Notes: generated by a model not told the origin, from the sequence alone. A DNA stretch of 45,358 nt from Betaproteobacteria bacterium (GCA_005881895.1 VBCG01000052.1:1-45358), one strand, 5' to 3'. Numbered from the stretch's first letter, positions 15,208-24,169 are shown. Numbers and translations are program-made.

Positions 15208-15846
15208 TCAGAACGTCACGATACCTTGCGGCGCACGGAACATTGCGGCGAGTCGCGCGTACTGGGCGTAAGTCACCTTCAACGTATCGGCTAGGCCCAA
15301 CGCGACAAGCGTGGCGCGAATCGGCGCCGGGTCCGGATGCTCGCCGGCGAGCGTGACGATGCGAATCCCGCTGTCGGCCAGTCGGTCGGACGGGTGTGTT
15401 GCATCGGCCCATTCGATCAACGTCGGGACGAGACCGGCGCCCGGTAAATGACCATCGTCGGGGATTGTGATCCGCCAGTTGAGATCGCCGCGCCTCATCG
15501 GATGCACGACGCCCTGATCGATCGGACTTAGCGCTTTCGCTGTTTCGATATTGTCGGTGCGCGCGGCCCAATGAATGAGACGCGGTCCTTCGGCGAGCGA
15601 CGCCCGCATCCGCGGCTCATCCAAATCGAACCAACGCGGGCGCGCAGGCGCTAGTCCTTCGGGATCGATCGCGAGGATTTCGAGATACTGTCGCGGGCCG
15701 AGGCTGACGAGCGCATTGTGCGTCCCCATTGCGACGTGCTTGCCACCCTGTTGCGGGCGAACGCCGAATTGCGCTTCGATGAAATCGCAACCATCGGCGA
15801 GCGATTGCGCTGCGACGATGAGGTGATCGAACGCGACGCTGCTCAA
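15208..15846 (-). CDS. Glyoxalase-like domain protein (Glyoxalase_3 type)
   Basis: A 212-residue protein opening with FDHLIVAAQSLADG and GTHNALVSLGPRQYLEILA, the pattern of the PF13468 glyoxalase-like family within the VOC superfamily. Members have a beta-alpha-beta-beta-beta metal-binding fold; their reactions are mostly uncharacterised. The N-terminal His (FDHL) and the Glu in YLEILA are the expected metal ligands. The chosen start is the TTG at 15846, which overlaps the TGA of the upstream VOC gene as TTGA. The frame is open further, but the extra 34 residues are Arg-rich and overlap that gene. The two genes are clearly a coupled pair. Confidence 0.8.
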   Translation of the reverse strand: MSSVAFDHLIVAAQSLADGCDFIEAQFGVRPQQGGKHVAMGTHNALVSLGPRQYLEILAIDPEGLAPARPRWFDLDEPRMRASLAEGPRLIHWAARTDNIETAKALSPIDQGVVHPMRRGDLNWRITIPDDGHLPGAGLVPTLIEWADATHPSDRLADSGIRIVTLAGEHPDPAPIRATLVALGLADTLKVTYAQYARLAAMFRAPQGIVTF

Positions 15847-16226
15847 TGCGCGGCGGTTTCGTCGGGCGCGAAGTCGAGCTCGACGCGCGCGCCGTTGGGA
15901 TCGAAGAAGAACACTTGCCACGGGCCCGAGCCGACCTGGCGACGACACGTATGCTCGATGCCGTGCGCCGTCAGATTGGCCAGCGTGTCGGCGAGGCCGA
16001 CGGCGGAAAACGCCATATGGTCGATCACGCCGGGCTTGAGATCGGCGCGGGACCGGCCGCCGACGATGTGCAGAATTGCCGATGCGCCCGAATACAACCA
16101 GGCGCCGGGGAAACTGAGCGGCGGGCGCGGCCCGTCGCGCAATCCGAGCAGCTCGCTATAAAAACGCACGGTGCCGGGCACGTCGTCGGTCAGGATCGTG
16201 AAGTGATTCATCGCGGTCGCGGGCAT
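15843..16226 (-). CDS. VOC-family protein (glyoxalase/dioxygenase fold)
   Basis: A 127-residue single-domain VOC protein. Metal-ligand positions are visible: His8 in MNHFTILTDDV, His in GVIDHMAFSA (about residue 70) and Glu in ARVELDFAP (about residue 118). The phrase VFFFDPNGARVEL is a family hallmark. Members include glyoxalases, fosfomycin-type resistance enzymes and ring-cleavage dioxygenases, and the sequence does not decide among them. The ATG at 16226 follows a strong AGGAGG about 9 bases upstream. A second Met at residue 6 is an alternative start. It is cotranscribed with the Glyoxalase_3-type gene downstream. Confidence 0.88.
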   Translation of the reverse strand: MPATAMNHFTILTDDVPGTVRFYSELLGLRDGPRPPLSFPGAWLYSGASAILHIVGGRSRADLKPGVIDHMAFSAVGLADTLANLTAHGIEHTCRRQVGSGPWQVFFFDPNGARVELDFAPDETAAH

Positions 16227-16265
16227 CTTGCATCCTCCTTGGTTGAAGCGCGTTCATCCATTATC

Positions 16266-17285
16266 TCAAGCCAGAGCGTCGCGCGCGAATGTCCCAATCA
16301 AGGTTGTCGCGTCCGGCGCATGTGCATCGTTGTAGGGAAATTTCGAATCGCCGCCGCTCCATGCGTGGCCCAATCCAGTGACGGTGACGAGGCGCGCCAC
16401 CAACTTCTCGCCGACGCGCCAGTCGCGGGTCGTCGTCGTCCGGCCGTCCACGCCTGTTTCACGCGACTCGGCGTCGGCAGTTGGCAGGACGGCGCCCGAA
16501 ACAATCGGCGATTCGATGACCGGATATCCGTTGAGACGCAGATACTGACGCACCAAAGCGATCGCATTGCGAGGGGCGACAATGTCATCGTCGTCGCCGT
16601 GAAGCGCAAGCAGCGGAACGCGCAACGCTTCGCCGTGCTCCGTGCTTGCAGTGCGGCGAGCGTCGCTCGCTATCCGCTCGACATCGGTATCGGGTCCGCG
16701 TTTCATTACGCCGAGCGCCGTCATCGGCGAAGCGGCGGCGCCGCAAGCAAGACCGGAATGCACGATCGCCGCGTGGACAAGACCCGCATGCCTAATGCCC
16801 AAGACCGCGGCAAGCGCGCCGCCTGCCGACATGCCGGCAACCAGAACCCGTCTTGCATCCACGCGGTAGTGGCGAACGACGGTTTCGATTTGCGCGGCGA
16901 CAATGGCGGCTTCGCCGTTGCCTTCGGCCGTCCGCAGATCGAACCAGTTCCAGCAGTGCCAGGGATTGGCGGATTCCTTCTGCCGCGGCAACAGGATCAG
17001 CCAACCCTGTTGATCGGCGAGCGCGGTCATCCGCGTCGCTTCGGCGATCTCTTCCGGCGTTTGTTTGCACGCGTGACATAGCACGAGCAACGGCGCCCGT
17101 TTCCAGCGCGACCAGCCGCGCGGAACATAGACCAGGTATTCGCGCCGTGGCCAGACAAATGGCATCCCCGCGAGCCATCCGTGCCAGGCGAACTTTGCGT
17201 GGGATTCGAAATGTCCCGGCGCGACTTCGCGCCGCAATAGACGCGCGATCCAGGACTTCGTGCGCTGCCAGAGCGAGAGCGTCAT
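16266..17285 (-). CDS. PHB depolymerase-family esterase
   Basis: A 339-residue alpha/beta hydrolase of the esterase PHB-depolymerase family (LpqC-like). Motifs are YLVYVPRGWSRWKRAPLLV, LVLCHACKQTPEE (oxyanion strand), the nucleophile GMSAGG (Ser near 151), HGDDDDIVAPRNA (acid) and LGHAWSGGD (catalytic His). It lacks an obvious signal peptide, starting MTLSLWQRTKSWIARLLRRE, so it may be intracellular or associated with storage granules. The family acts on polyhydroxyalkanoate or feruloyl esters; the substrate here is unproven. The start lies next to a 45-base repeat that separates it from rng. Confidence 0.85.
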   Translation of the reverse strand: MTLSLWQRTKSWIARLLRREVAPGHFESHAKFAWHGWLAGMPFVWPRREYLVYVPRGWSRWKRAPLLVLCHACKQTPEEIAEATRMTALADQQGWLILLPRQKESANPWHCWNWFDLRTAEGNGEAAIVAAQIETVVRHYRVDARRVLVAGMSAGGALAAVLGIRHAGLVHAAIVHSGLACGAAASPMTALGVMKRGPDTDVERIASDARRTASTEHGEALRVPLLALHGDDDDIVAPRNAIALVRQYLRLNGYPVIESPIVSGAVLPTADAESRETGVDGRTTTTRDWRVGEKLVARLVTVTGLGHAWSGGDSKFPYNDAHAPDATTLIGTFARDALA

Positions 17286-17330
17286 GTTGTTGAGAGAAGC
17301 AGGTCCCTCGGTTCCGCCTCGGGATGACAG
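17286..17330. repeat. Widespread-type intergenic repeat (TGTCATCCCGAG...)
   Basis: Read on the minus strand, the gap between rng and the esterase gene is TGTCATCCCGAGGCGG, then ACCGAGGGACCTGCTTCTC, ending CTCAACAAC. It is an imperfect palindrome around TCCC and GGGA. I recall near-identical sequences scattered between genes in many bacterial genomes, recognisable in translation as CHPE...RDLLL. Its function is not known to me. It could act as a weak transcript end for rng. Confidence 0.55.
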
Positions 17331-17331
17331 T

Positions 17332-18786
17332 TCAGATCAAGATGACGTCGTACTGCTCCTGCATGTAGATCGTTTCCACCTGCAGCGAGATCGGCTTGCC
17401 GATGAAATCGCCGAGCTGAGCAAGACTCTGCGATTCCTCGTCCAGGAACATGTCGATCACCGCTTGCGACGCCAGGATGCGAAATTCGCGCGCGTTGAAC
17501 TGCTTCGCCTCGCGCAAGATCTCGCGCAGGATTTCGTAGCAGACGGTCTGCGCGGTCTTGAGCTCGCCGCGGCCCTGGCAAGTCGAACACGGTTCGCACA
17601 GCACGTGCGCGAGCGATTCGCGCGTCCGCTTGCGCGTCATCTCGACCAATCCGAGCTGCGTGAAACCGTTGACCGTCAGACGCGTTCGGTCTTTCTCCAG
17701 CGCCTTGTTGAGCTCCGCCAGCACCGCCGTGCGATGGTCGGCGTTCTCCATGTCTATGAAGTCGATGACGATGATACCGCCCAGGTTGCGCATCCGCAGC
17801 TGGCGCGCGATGACTTGCGCCGCTTCGAGATTCGTCTTGAAGATCGTGTCGTCGAAGCTCCGCCCGCCGACGAATCCGCCGGTGTTGACGTCGATCGTCG
17901 TCATCGCTTCGGTCTGATCGATGATCAGGTAGCCGCCGGATTTGAGATCGACGCGGCGCCCGAGTGCCTTCTCGATTTCCTCCTCGACGCCGTGCAGGTC
18001 GTACAGCGGCCGCTCGCCGACGTAGTGATCGATCCGGTCGGTGAGCGCAGGCGTGTATTCGCGCGCGAACTCCTGCATCTTGACGAAGGTCTCGCGCGAA
18101 TCGACGATGACGCGCGCGGTCTCATCGGTCGACATGTCGCGCAGCACGCGCAGCGCAAGATTCAAGTCCTGATAAAGAAGGGCGGGTGCAGGAACTTCGT
18201 GCGAGCGCGACGTGAGGTCGTTCCAGAGCTTGGTGAGATAGCCGATATCGTTCTGCATCTCGCGTTCGGTCGCCGTCTCGGCCATCGTGCGGATGATGAA
18301 GCCACCGGCCGAACCTTCGGGCAGCAGCGTCTGCAGTCGTCCGCGCAGGCTTTCGCGTTCCGCTTCGTCCTCGATACGCTGCGAGATGCCGATATGCGAG
18401 TCCTGCGGCAGGAAGACGAGCAGACGTCCGGCAAGGCTCAGTTGCGTCGACAACCGCGCGCCTTTGGTGCCGATCGGATCCTTGATCACCTGCACCGGCA
18501 GCGTTTGCCCTTCGTGCAGAATCTTTTCGATCGGCCGATGCTCGCCGCCGCTCTGGCGATGCTCCCAGATATCGGCGATGTGAAGAAACGCCGCACGGTC
18601 GAGACCGATTTCCACGAAGGCGCTTTGCATGCCGGGCAACACGCGTGCAACGCGACCGAGATAGATATTGCCGACGAGACCGCGCGCGCTTTGCCGCTCG
18701 ATGTGCAGCTCCTGCACGACGGCTTGTTCGAGCATCGCTACGCGGGTTTCCTGCGGCGTTACATTGATCAGGATCTCGTGCGTCAT
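17332..18786 (-). CDS. rng: Ribonuclease G
   Basis: A 484-residue endoribonuclease that matures the 5' end of 16S rRNA and cleaves mRNA. The start chosen is the ATG at 18786 (MTHEILINVTPQETRVAMLE), which aligns with E. coli RNase G; an upstream Met at 18861 adds residues unlike the family. An S1 domain comes first (NIYLGRVARVLPGMQSAFVE, residues 37-56). The catalytic Mg-binding aspartates lie in TTIDVNTGGFVGG (about 297) and VIDFIDM (about 340). The Zn-link cysteines are in CEPCSTCQGRG (about 400). It lacks the long C-terminal scaffold of RNase E. The adjacent minus-strand maf gene starts upstream, in the order found across Betaproteobacteria. Confidence 0.95.
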   Translation of the reverse strand: MTHEILINVTPQETRVAMLEQAVVQELHIERQSARGLVGNIYLGRVARVLPGMQSAFVEIGLDRAAFLHIADIWEHRQSGGEHRPIEKILHEGQTLPVQVIKDPIGTKGARLSTQLSLAGRLLVFLPQDSHIGISQRIEDEAERESLRGRLQTLLPEGSAGGFIIRTMAETATEREMQNDIGYLTKLWNDLTSRSHEVPAPALLYQDLNLALRVLRDMSTDETARVIVDSRETFVKMQEFAREYTPALTDRIDHYVGERPLYDLHGVEEEIEKALGRRVDLKSGGYLIIDQTEAMTTIDVNTGGFVGGRSFDDTIFKTNLEAAQVIARQLRMRNLGGIIVIDFIDMENADHRTAVLAELNKALEKDRTRLTVNGFTQLGLVEMTRKRTRESLAHVLCEPCSTCQGRGELKTAQTVCYEILREILREAKQFNAREFRILASQAVIDMFLDEESQSLAQLGDFIGKPISLQVETIYMQEQYDVILI

Positions 18787-18885
18787 CGGATGCGGCATCG
18801 CCAGTCGATCGCCGGCGTAGAAAATAGCCGCCGGCACGGTTATCGCCCGTCGCACGGTCATTGTGTGGTTATAGCGGGGCTGCCG

Positions 18886-19500
18886 TTATAGCACGGGCAT
18901 GCCGAGACGCGCGAGAAGCTCCGCCGTTTCGGCGAGAGGCAGTCCCACGACGCCGGAGAAGCTTCCATCGATGCGCGTAATGAAGGCGGCTGCCTTGCCT
19001 TGGATCGCGTAGGCGCCGGCTTTGTCGGCCGGCTCGCCCGTGGCGACGTAATGCTCGATCTCCTGTGGCGCGAGCGATCGGAAAGCGACATTCGATATCG
19101 AGACTTCGACCTCAGTGCGTTCGCCCAAGCGCACCGCGACGGCGGTGATCACCTGATGCGTTTGACCGGACAGCACTTTCAGCATACGGGCGGCATCGGC
19201 GGCGTCGGCAGGTTTACCGAAGATGACGCCGTCCAGCACCACCTCCGTGTCGGCCGACAGCACTGGCCATTCGGGCAGCATGCGCTGGACCATGCGCTGC
19301 CAACCGGCGGCGACCTTGGTTCGGGCCATTCGTTCGACGTAATGGAGCGGCGGCTCAGCGTCGCGCGCACCTTCGACCACGTCACGTTCGCGTCCGGGCG
19401 CTTCGCGCAACTTCAACACATCAAAGTCGACGCCGAGCTGGCGCAATAGCTCCTGTCGACGCGGGCTCTTTGACGCAAGATGAATGTGAGGTGCAGTCAT
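18886..19500 (-). CDS. maf: Maf nucleotide pyrophosphatase (YhdE type)
   Basis: A 204-residue Maf protein that hydrolyses non-canonical or surplus nucleoside triphosphates to monophosphates. The signature LASKSPRRQELLRQLGVDF is at residues 8-26. Further motifs are VLSADTEVVLDG, DAARMLKVLSGQTHQV and TGEPADKAGAYAIQGKAAAF. The last points to the YhdE subgroup, which prefers dTTP and UTP, rather than the YceF subgroup. It lies between rng and rlmH in a conserved minus-strand order and is probably part of the same transcript. Confidence 0.93.
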   Translation of the reverse strand: MTAPHIHLASKSPRRQELLRQLGVDFDVLKLREAPGRERDVVEGARDAEPPLHYVERMARTKVAAGWQRMVQRMLPEWPVLSADTEVVLDGVIFGKPADAADAARMLKVLSGQTHQVITAVAVRLGERTEVEVSISNVAFRSLAPQEIEHYVATGEPADKAGAYAIQGKAAAFITRIDGSFSGVVGLPLAETAELLARLGMPVL

Positions 19501-19523
19501 TTATGTACCTTTTGATCGGTTCA

Positions 19524-19991
19524 TCAGTCGCGATGATACGGGTGACCGGCGACCAGGCTCGCGGCCCGATAGAGTTGCTCCGCCAGGATGACGCGAACGA
19601 GACCGTGCGGCAGCGTCATCGCCGAGAGCGCGAGTTGCTCCGCGGCGGACCGCCTGAACGCCCGATCGAGGCCATCGGCGCTGCCGATCACGAACGCCAC
19701 GTTCGTGTTGTCGCCGCGCCATTGCTCCAGTTTGGTGGCGAGATCGCGGGTCGTCCAGGGCTTTCCGCGCTCGTCGAGGGCGACGATCCGATCATTCGCG
19801 CACGCGGCACGGATGCGCGCGGCTTCTGCGGAGAGCATTTGCGCGACGCTTTTGCCGCGGTCGCGTGGCTCCGGCTTGACCTCGATAAGCTCGAGCGCGT
19901 ACTCACGCGGCAACCGCCTCGCGTATTCGTCGAAGCCCGCATTGATCCATGCGGGCATTCGTTGCCCGAGCGCAACAATGCGAAGGCGCAT
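19524..19991 (-). CDS. rlmH: 23S rRNA (pseudouridine1915-N3)-methyltransferase RlmH
   Basis: A 155-residue SPOUT methyltransferase that methylates pseudouridine 1915 in helix 69 of 23S rRNA on assembled ribosomes. It opens MRLRIVALGQRMPAWINAGF. The knot region has AFVIGSADGLDRAFRR, ALSAMTLPHGLVRVILAEQL and YRAASLVAGHPYH, the last being the invariant C-terminal end. The length equals that of E. coli RlmH. It starts 15 bases after rsfS and lies in the same transcript. Confidence 0.96.
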   Translation of the reverse strand: MRLRIVALGQRMPAWINAGFDEYARRLPREYALELIEVKPEPRDRGKSVAQMLSAEAARIRAACANDRIVALDERGKPWTTRDLATKLEQWRGDNTNVAFVIGSADGLDRAFRRSAAEQLALSAMTLPHGLVRVILAEQLYRAASLVAGHPYHRD

Positions 19992-20006
19992 GCGCGCAGG
20001 GACGGT

Positions 20007-20360
20007 TCACGCGGCGGCCCGCGCCGTCTTCGCGCGGCGCGCAGGCGCCCACAGTTCCTCGAGGTTGTAATACGCGCGCACCGACGGTTGCATGACGTGA
20101 ACGACGATGTCGCCGGCGTCGATCAAAACCCATTCGCCGCCTTCTTCGCCTTCGACACCGATGATCGTGGCGCCACCTTCCTTCAGCTTATCGCGAACGT
20201 GCTGTGCGAGCGCCTTGACTTGCCGCGCCGAGTCACCGCTGGCAATGATCAACGTGTCGTAGAGGCTGGTGAGCTTGCGGACATCGAGAACGGTGATGTC
20301 GCGAGCCTTGATGTCTTCGAGAGCGGTAACAGCGGAGTGCTGCAGTCGATTGAGGCGCAT
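20007..20360 (-). CDS. rsfS: Ribosomal silencing factor RsfS
   Basis: A 117-residue protein that binds ribosomal protein L14 and blocks subunit joining when nutrients are scarce. The family pattern is clear: ALEDIKARDITVLDVRKLTS, YDTLIIASGDSARQVKALAQ, GVEGEEGGEWVLIDAGDIVV, HVMQPSVRAYYNLEELW. The ATG at 20360 is one base from the nadD stop, as in many bacteria. The frame is open much further upstream, but those codons overlap nadD. The C-terminal tail is short and basic. Confidence 0.96.
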   Translation of the reverse strand: MRLNRLQHSAVTALEDIKARDITVLDVRKLTSLYDTLIIASGDSARQVKALAQHVRDKLKEGGATIIGVEGEEGGEWVLIDAGDIVVHVMQPSVRAYYNLEELWAPARRAKTARAAA

Positions 20361-20361
20361 C

Positions 20362-21036
20362 CTAGGTGGTGGAATGGACTCGATAGAGCCCGTGGCGACC
20401 AATATAGGCCAAAACGCTGTCGGGGAGCAAACTCCGCACGGCGGCGACGCTGTCTCCTCCGCGCGCGATAGCTGCACGAATCGCGCTCGCCGAAATCGGC
20501 TGCGGAGTGACACGCTGTCGATAAATGGCGCCGAAAGGCTGCTCGCGCAAGAGCGCGGGATCGGAAATGAGCCGGGCATTCCATTCAGGCACAAGCGCAG
20601 CGGGTAGCGCTTGGTCGAGCAATATACCGGGACGTTCCGCGACGACGAGATGGGCGAGATTGAATAGCTCGCGCCAACGGTGCCAGTGCGGCAGACCGAT
20701 GAGCGAGTCGGCGCCGATGATCCATAGCGGCGGACGGCGCGAATCCTCATCGCGGAGCTCCTCGAGAGTAAGAACCGTGTAACTTTTGCCGCGACGATGA
20801 ATTTCGCGGGGATCGATCGTAAGACCCGGGAATTCCATGCGTGCAAGTTCGAGCATCGCAAGCCGATCGGACGCCGATGCATGAGGCGCGGAGCGATGCG
20901 GCGGGTCGCCGGCGGGAATCAGGCGCACCTCCGGCAACGCGAGCGCTGTGCGCACATCGTCGGCAAGGCGCAAATGCCCATAGTGAACGGGATCGAACGT
21001 CCCGCCGAGCAGCCCGAGCGGCGCGGCGTCAACCAT
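20362..21036 (-). CDS. nadD: Nicotinate-nucleotide adenylyltransferase NadD
   Basis: A 224-residue enzyme that adenylates nicotinate mononucleotide in NAD synthesis. The nucleotidyltransferase motif GGTFDPVHYGHLRLA is at residues 11-25, with both histidines of the (H/T)xGH signature. Further motifs are IPAGDPPHR, YTVLTLEELRDE, WIIGADSLIGLPHWHRW and the C-terminal PQPISASAIRAAIARG. The start overlaps the end of the sodium/proton antiporter gene by 8 bases. In many Betaproteobacteria nadD follows hemF; here hemF is about 22 kb away. Confidence 0.95.
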   Translation of the reverse strand: MVDAAPLGLLGGTFDPVHYGHLRLADDVRTALALPEVRLIPAGDPPHRSAPHASASDRLAMLELARMEFPGLTIDPREIHRRGKSYTVLTLEELRDEDSRRPPLWIIGADSLIGLPHWHRWRELFNLAHLVVAERPGILLDQALPAALVPEWNARLISDPALLREQPFGAIYRQRVTPQPISASAIRAAIARGGDSVAAVRSLLPDSVLAYIGRHGLYRVHSTT

Positions 21037-22645
21037 GTCCGACGCGCGGTACGCCGACGATCAGCATTTCCGCGTGATCGATCTCGGCTTCGATCGTGCG
21101 TAACGTGTGCTCGTTGATCACCTCGGAGTCGCGCAATGCCATGAGTTCCACGCGCTCGGCTTCGAGCGCTGTGAGCTTCAGGCGTCTCTCCGTTGCGGCG
21201 AGGGTATCGAGCTCGACGCGACGCGATCCATTCGCCGCGTGGCGGTGCATCCGCGTTTCGTAATCGGCAATCAGCCGCTCCACGAAGGCGATCTCTTCGG
21301 CGCGCTTCAACGCGGGTAATGCGCTTCGCAGCGCCTTGGACGCGGCTTGCGAGAGCGACAAACGCGCCGCCCGCTCTTCGCGTTCCGTGCCGCCGTCCGC
21401 GCGAAGCTTTAACAGGCGGATGACGAATGGCAGCGTCAGACCGTTGATCAGCAATGTCAGCACGATCGCCGCCGCCGCGAGGAACAGAATCAAATCGCGC
21501 TCGGGAAATGCCTCGCCGTTCGGCAGCGTGAACGGCAACGACAACGCCGCGGCAAGCGTCACCGACCCGCGCAGACCCGACCAACCCACCAGAAAAATGG
21601 CGCGGGGATTGTGCCACCCTTCGCGTTCACGTATCCGCCGCGAGAGGATCAACGGCAAATACGCACCGGGGTATACCCACAGCACGCGAAGTACAGTGAT
21701 CGTCAGATAGAGCGCGAACGCGTAGAGCGCGAGCTCCGACCACGAACGCGCCGCAAGGTTCGTGACGACGCTCTTCAGCTGCAAACCCAACAGGATGAAG
21801 GCCAGACCGTTGAACACGTAGAGCACCATGGCCCACACTTCCCATGCGTGGTGCCGCGTCGCGAGGGACGAATGATCGCTGTCATGCCATCCCGCGTAGA
21901 GCCCGGCGGCGACAACGGCCAGAATGCCCGACACGTGCAGGTGCTCGGCAACCAAGTAGGCCGCATACGGCGTGAGCAACGAAATGATGGTCTGGATCGT
22001 CGGGTCATCGACGCAAAAGCGCTTGAGGCGAACGTGCAATACGCCGATGGCGACGGCGACCGCACCGCCGGTCAGGACGCCTCCGCCCGCGATCAACACG
22101 AGTTGTCCGGTGGCATCGATAAGAGAAAAAGCGCCCGTCGCCACCGCGGCGACGGCGAATTTGAACGCGACGAGTCCGGAGGCGTCGTTGATCAAGCTTT
22201 CGCCATTGACGACGTGCGTGACGCGCGACGGCAGCGGCAAGCGTTCGGTCACTGCCGCGGTAGCAACGGCGTCGGTCGGCGACACGATCGCACCGAGTGC
22301 GAACGCTGCGGCGAGCGGCAACGTCGGAACGAGCCAATGCATCAGATAGCCGACGGCAACCACGGTCGCCGCGACCAGTCCAAACGCGAGCAACAGGATC
22401 GGCCGTAGATATCCGATGAACTCGCGTTTGGGGAAAAGCCAGCCGTCGCTAAACAGCAATGGAGGGACGAACAGCAGAAAAAAGATGTCGGGATCGAGCC
22501 GCACCGACGCAAGCGCCGGCACGAACGACAACAACGCGCCGCCCGTGGTCAGGATAATCGGCAACGGCAGCGCGATCCACTTCGCCAGCGCGCCGAACAC
22601 CGCGACGGCGACAAACAGAATAAGCGCAAGCTCGATCGTTTCCAT
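21029..22645 (-). CDS. CPA1-family Na+/H+ antiporter
   Basis: A 538-residue inner-membrane antiporter. The first 400 residues hold about 12 hydrophobic spans starting with LALILFVAVAVFGALAKWIA. Ion-site signatures are GAIVSPTDAVATAAV (about residue 121) and GESLINDASGLVAFK (about 146). A charged C-terminal cytoplasmic tail of about 120 residues follows the last span, rich in Glu and Arg, with YETRMHRHAANGSRR and AALKRAEEI-type helices. The family exchanges Na+ or K+ for protons to hold pH and volume. It overlaps nadD and follows the DUF924 gene by 24 bases. Confidence 0.9.
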   Translation of the reverse strand: METIELALILFVAVAVFGALAKWIALPLPIILTTGGALLSFVPALASVRLDPDIFFLLFVPPLLFSDGWLFPKREFIGYLRPILLLAFGLVAATVVAVGYLMHWLVPTLPLAAAFALGAIVSPTDAVATAAVTERLPLPSRVTHVVNGESLINDASGLVAFKFAVAAVATGAFSLIDATGQLVLIAGGGVLTGGAVAVAIGVLHVRLKRFCVDDPTIQTIISLLTPYAAYLVAEHLHVSGILAVVAAGLYAGWHDSDHSSLATRHHAWEVWAMVLYVFNGLAFILLGLQLKSVVTNLAARSWSELALYAFALYLTITVLRVLWVYPGAYLPLILSRRIREREGWHNPRAIFLVGWSGLRGSVTLAAALSLPFTLPNGEAFPERDLILFLAAAAIVLTLLINGLTLPFVIRLLKLRADGGTEREERAARLSLSQAASKALRSALPALKRAEEIAFVERLIADYETRMHRHAANGSRRVELDTLAATERRLKLTALEAERVELMALRDSEVINEHTLRTIEAEIDHAEMLIVGVPRVGHG

Positions 22646-22669
22646 GGGTTCAGAAGTGCGATACCGGCT

Positions 22670-23251
22670 TCAAAACGTCGACCCTGGCGTCGCGAGAAAG
22701 GCGATCTCCTCCGGTGTCAACGCGCGGTCTAGGATGGCATTACGATGAGGGAAGCGCCCAAAGCGGCGTATCACGTCGGCGTGACGTTTCGCCCATTCGA
22801 GCGGAGACACGAGACCCGTCTCCGCAGCCAGCGCGTCAAACAAAGTTACCGAACGTTCCTGCATTGCGCGGTCCTCGCTGTGCACCAACGGCATGTAAAG
22901 GAACCAGCGCTCCATCGGTGCAAGCGCGCGATCGAATCCTTTCGCAATCGCGTCGTCGGCCGTCGCGAGCGCGCGCTCGTCGCCGGAAAAAGCCTCGGCG
23001 GTTCCGCGGTATACGTTGCGCGTGAATTGATCGAGGAGAATCACGCGCGCCAGGGCGCCATGCGGATCGTGGCACCATTCGCCAAACGCGCCGGCGCGGG
23101 CCGCAGCGATCGCTTCGCCGAAGCGCGCCCGGATCGTCGCGTCGAACGTCGGATCCTTGCGAAACCAGACGTTGCGTTCGACGAGCGGCGGCTCGCCGAA
23201 CCAGAATGTCAGGATTTCGCGCACGAGTGGCACGCGTGGCTCGGTCGACAT
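22670..23251 (-). CDS. DUF924 family protein
   Basis: A 193-residue soluble helical protein of the DUF924 family, whose biochemical role is unknown. Family motifs are EILTFWFGEPP, WFRKDPTFDATIRARFG, VILLDQFTRNVYRGTAEAF, FLYMPLVHSED, and a C-terminal RFPHRNAILDR that matches the conserved G-R-F-P-H-R-N stretch. The start is set at the ATG at 23251 (MSTEPRVPLVREIL); an upstream Met at 23314 reaches to the CDF stop and adds residues unlike the family. Confidence 0.9.
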   Translation of the reverse strand: MSTEPRVPLVREILTFWFGEPPLVERNVWFRKDPTFDATIRARFGEAIAAARAGAFGEWCHDPHGALARVILLDQFTRNVYRGTAEAFSGDERALATADDAIAKGFDRALAPMERWFLYMPLVHSEDRAMQERSVTLFDALAAETGLVSPLEWAKRHADVIRRFGRFPHRNAILDRALTPEEIAFLATPGSTF

Positions 23252-23314
23252 CGCTTTATCATACGGCCTTCGCGCGGGAACCATGAGCGAGGCGGGGGAA
23301 CCCACGTGGTGCAA

Positions 23315-24169
23315 TCAAAGTGCAAACTTCCAATACACGTCGTCGACCGTTTTCCCCCGGGTCTCGCGCATGGCGCGCTTGAGCGCCTCACCGATTTCGT
23401 GCGAACCGGCGACTTCGTGCACGGCGCGGACGAACACGACCGCACGATCGATGTCGAGCACCAGCGAGCGCACGCTTGCGGAAACGTTGCGCGCTTCGAG
23501 CCACGTCTCGGCCGCACGGTCGAGCTCTTGATCGGAAGTATCGATCAGCACTCGCCGGTTGATCGTCGCGAGAAAGAGCGCCATCGCGCCGAGGATGACG
23601 CCCACAATGATTGCGACGCTCGCGTCGAACGCTGGCTGCGGTCCGAAAAAAAAGCCGACGCCCGCGACGAGCAGCGTCAGCATAATCCCCACCAGCGCGA
23701 CGCCGTCCTCGAGTACGACGGCGAGCACGGTCGTATTGTGGCGATTCTGCTGCAATCCGCGCCAGCCGCCGATTTCCCGCAACGCGATCACGAGCGTCCA
23801 CGACTCGAGGGCGAGCGCGAATAACAGCAGTCCTAGAACGAGCAGCGTGAAGGGCGAACTGGGCTCGTTGGCGACGAGCGCGTGCACGCCATGGTAGATG
23901 TTGATGCCGCAGCCGACGAAGAAGACGCTGACGGCGGAGACGAGCGCCCAGAAGAATTTTTCCTGCCCTCGTCCGAATGGATGCTGACGGTCCGGACCGC
24001 CACGACCGCGCACCTCGCCGATCTTGAGCAACACTTGGTTGCCCACGTCCGCGAGCGAATGGATTGTCTCGGCGAAAAGCGTCGGCGAGCCCGTAAGGAT
24101 CCAGCCGATGCCCTTGGATACAGCGATTGCGGTGTTGGTCGCAATCGAAAGACTGACGGAGGCGGACAC
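23315..24169 (-). CDS. Cation diffusion facilitator transporter
   Basis: A 284-residue divalent-metal/proton antiporter of the CDF family, with six membrane spans. The transport site is visible as HSLAD in ETIHSLADVGNQVL (second span) and a Glu-Asp pair in VVLEDGVALVGIML (fifth span). The linker has HPFGRGQEKFFWAL. A cytoplasmic C-terminal domain has HEVAGSHEIGEALKR. The Glu-Asp form of the second half-site is a known CDF variant and does not fix metal specificity. The start taken is the GTG at 24169, just after the proA stop; an ATG at 24211 would overlap proA by 37 bases. Confidence 0.88.
   Translation of the reverse strand: MSASVSLSIATNTAIAVSKGIGWILTGSPTLFAETIHSLADVGNQVLLKIGEVRGRGGPDRQHPFGRGQEKFFWALVSAVSVFFVGCGINIYHGVHALVANEPSSPFTLLVLGLLLFALALESWTLVIALREIGGWRGLQQNRHNTTVLAVVLEDGVALVGIMLTLLVAGVGFFFGPQPAFDASVAIIVGVILGAMALFLATINRRVLIDTSDQELDRAAETWLEARNVSASVRSLVLDIDRAVVFVRAVHEVAGSHEIGEALKRAMRETRGKTVDDVYWKFAL

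Noticed and set aside
17260-18891. A 543-codon plus-strand open frame opposite rng
   Set aside because: It is antisense to a complete, well-conserved RNase G, has Arg/His/Asp-rich composition and no motif; such frames are common in GC-rich DNA.
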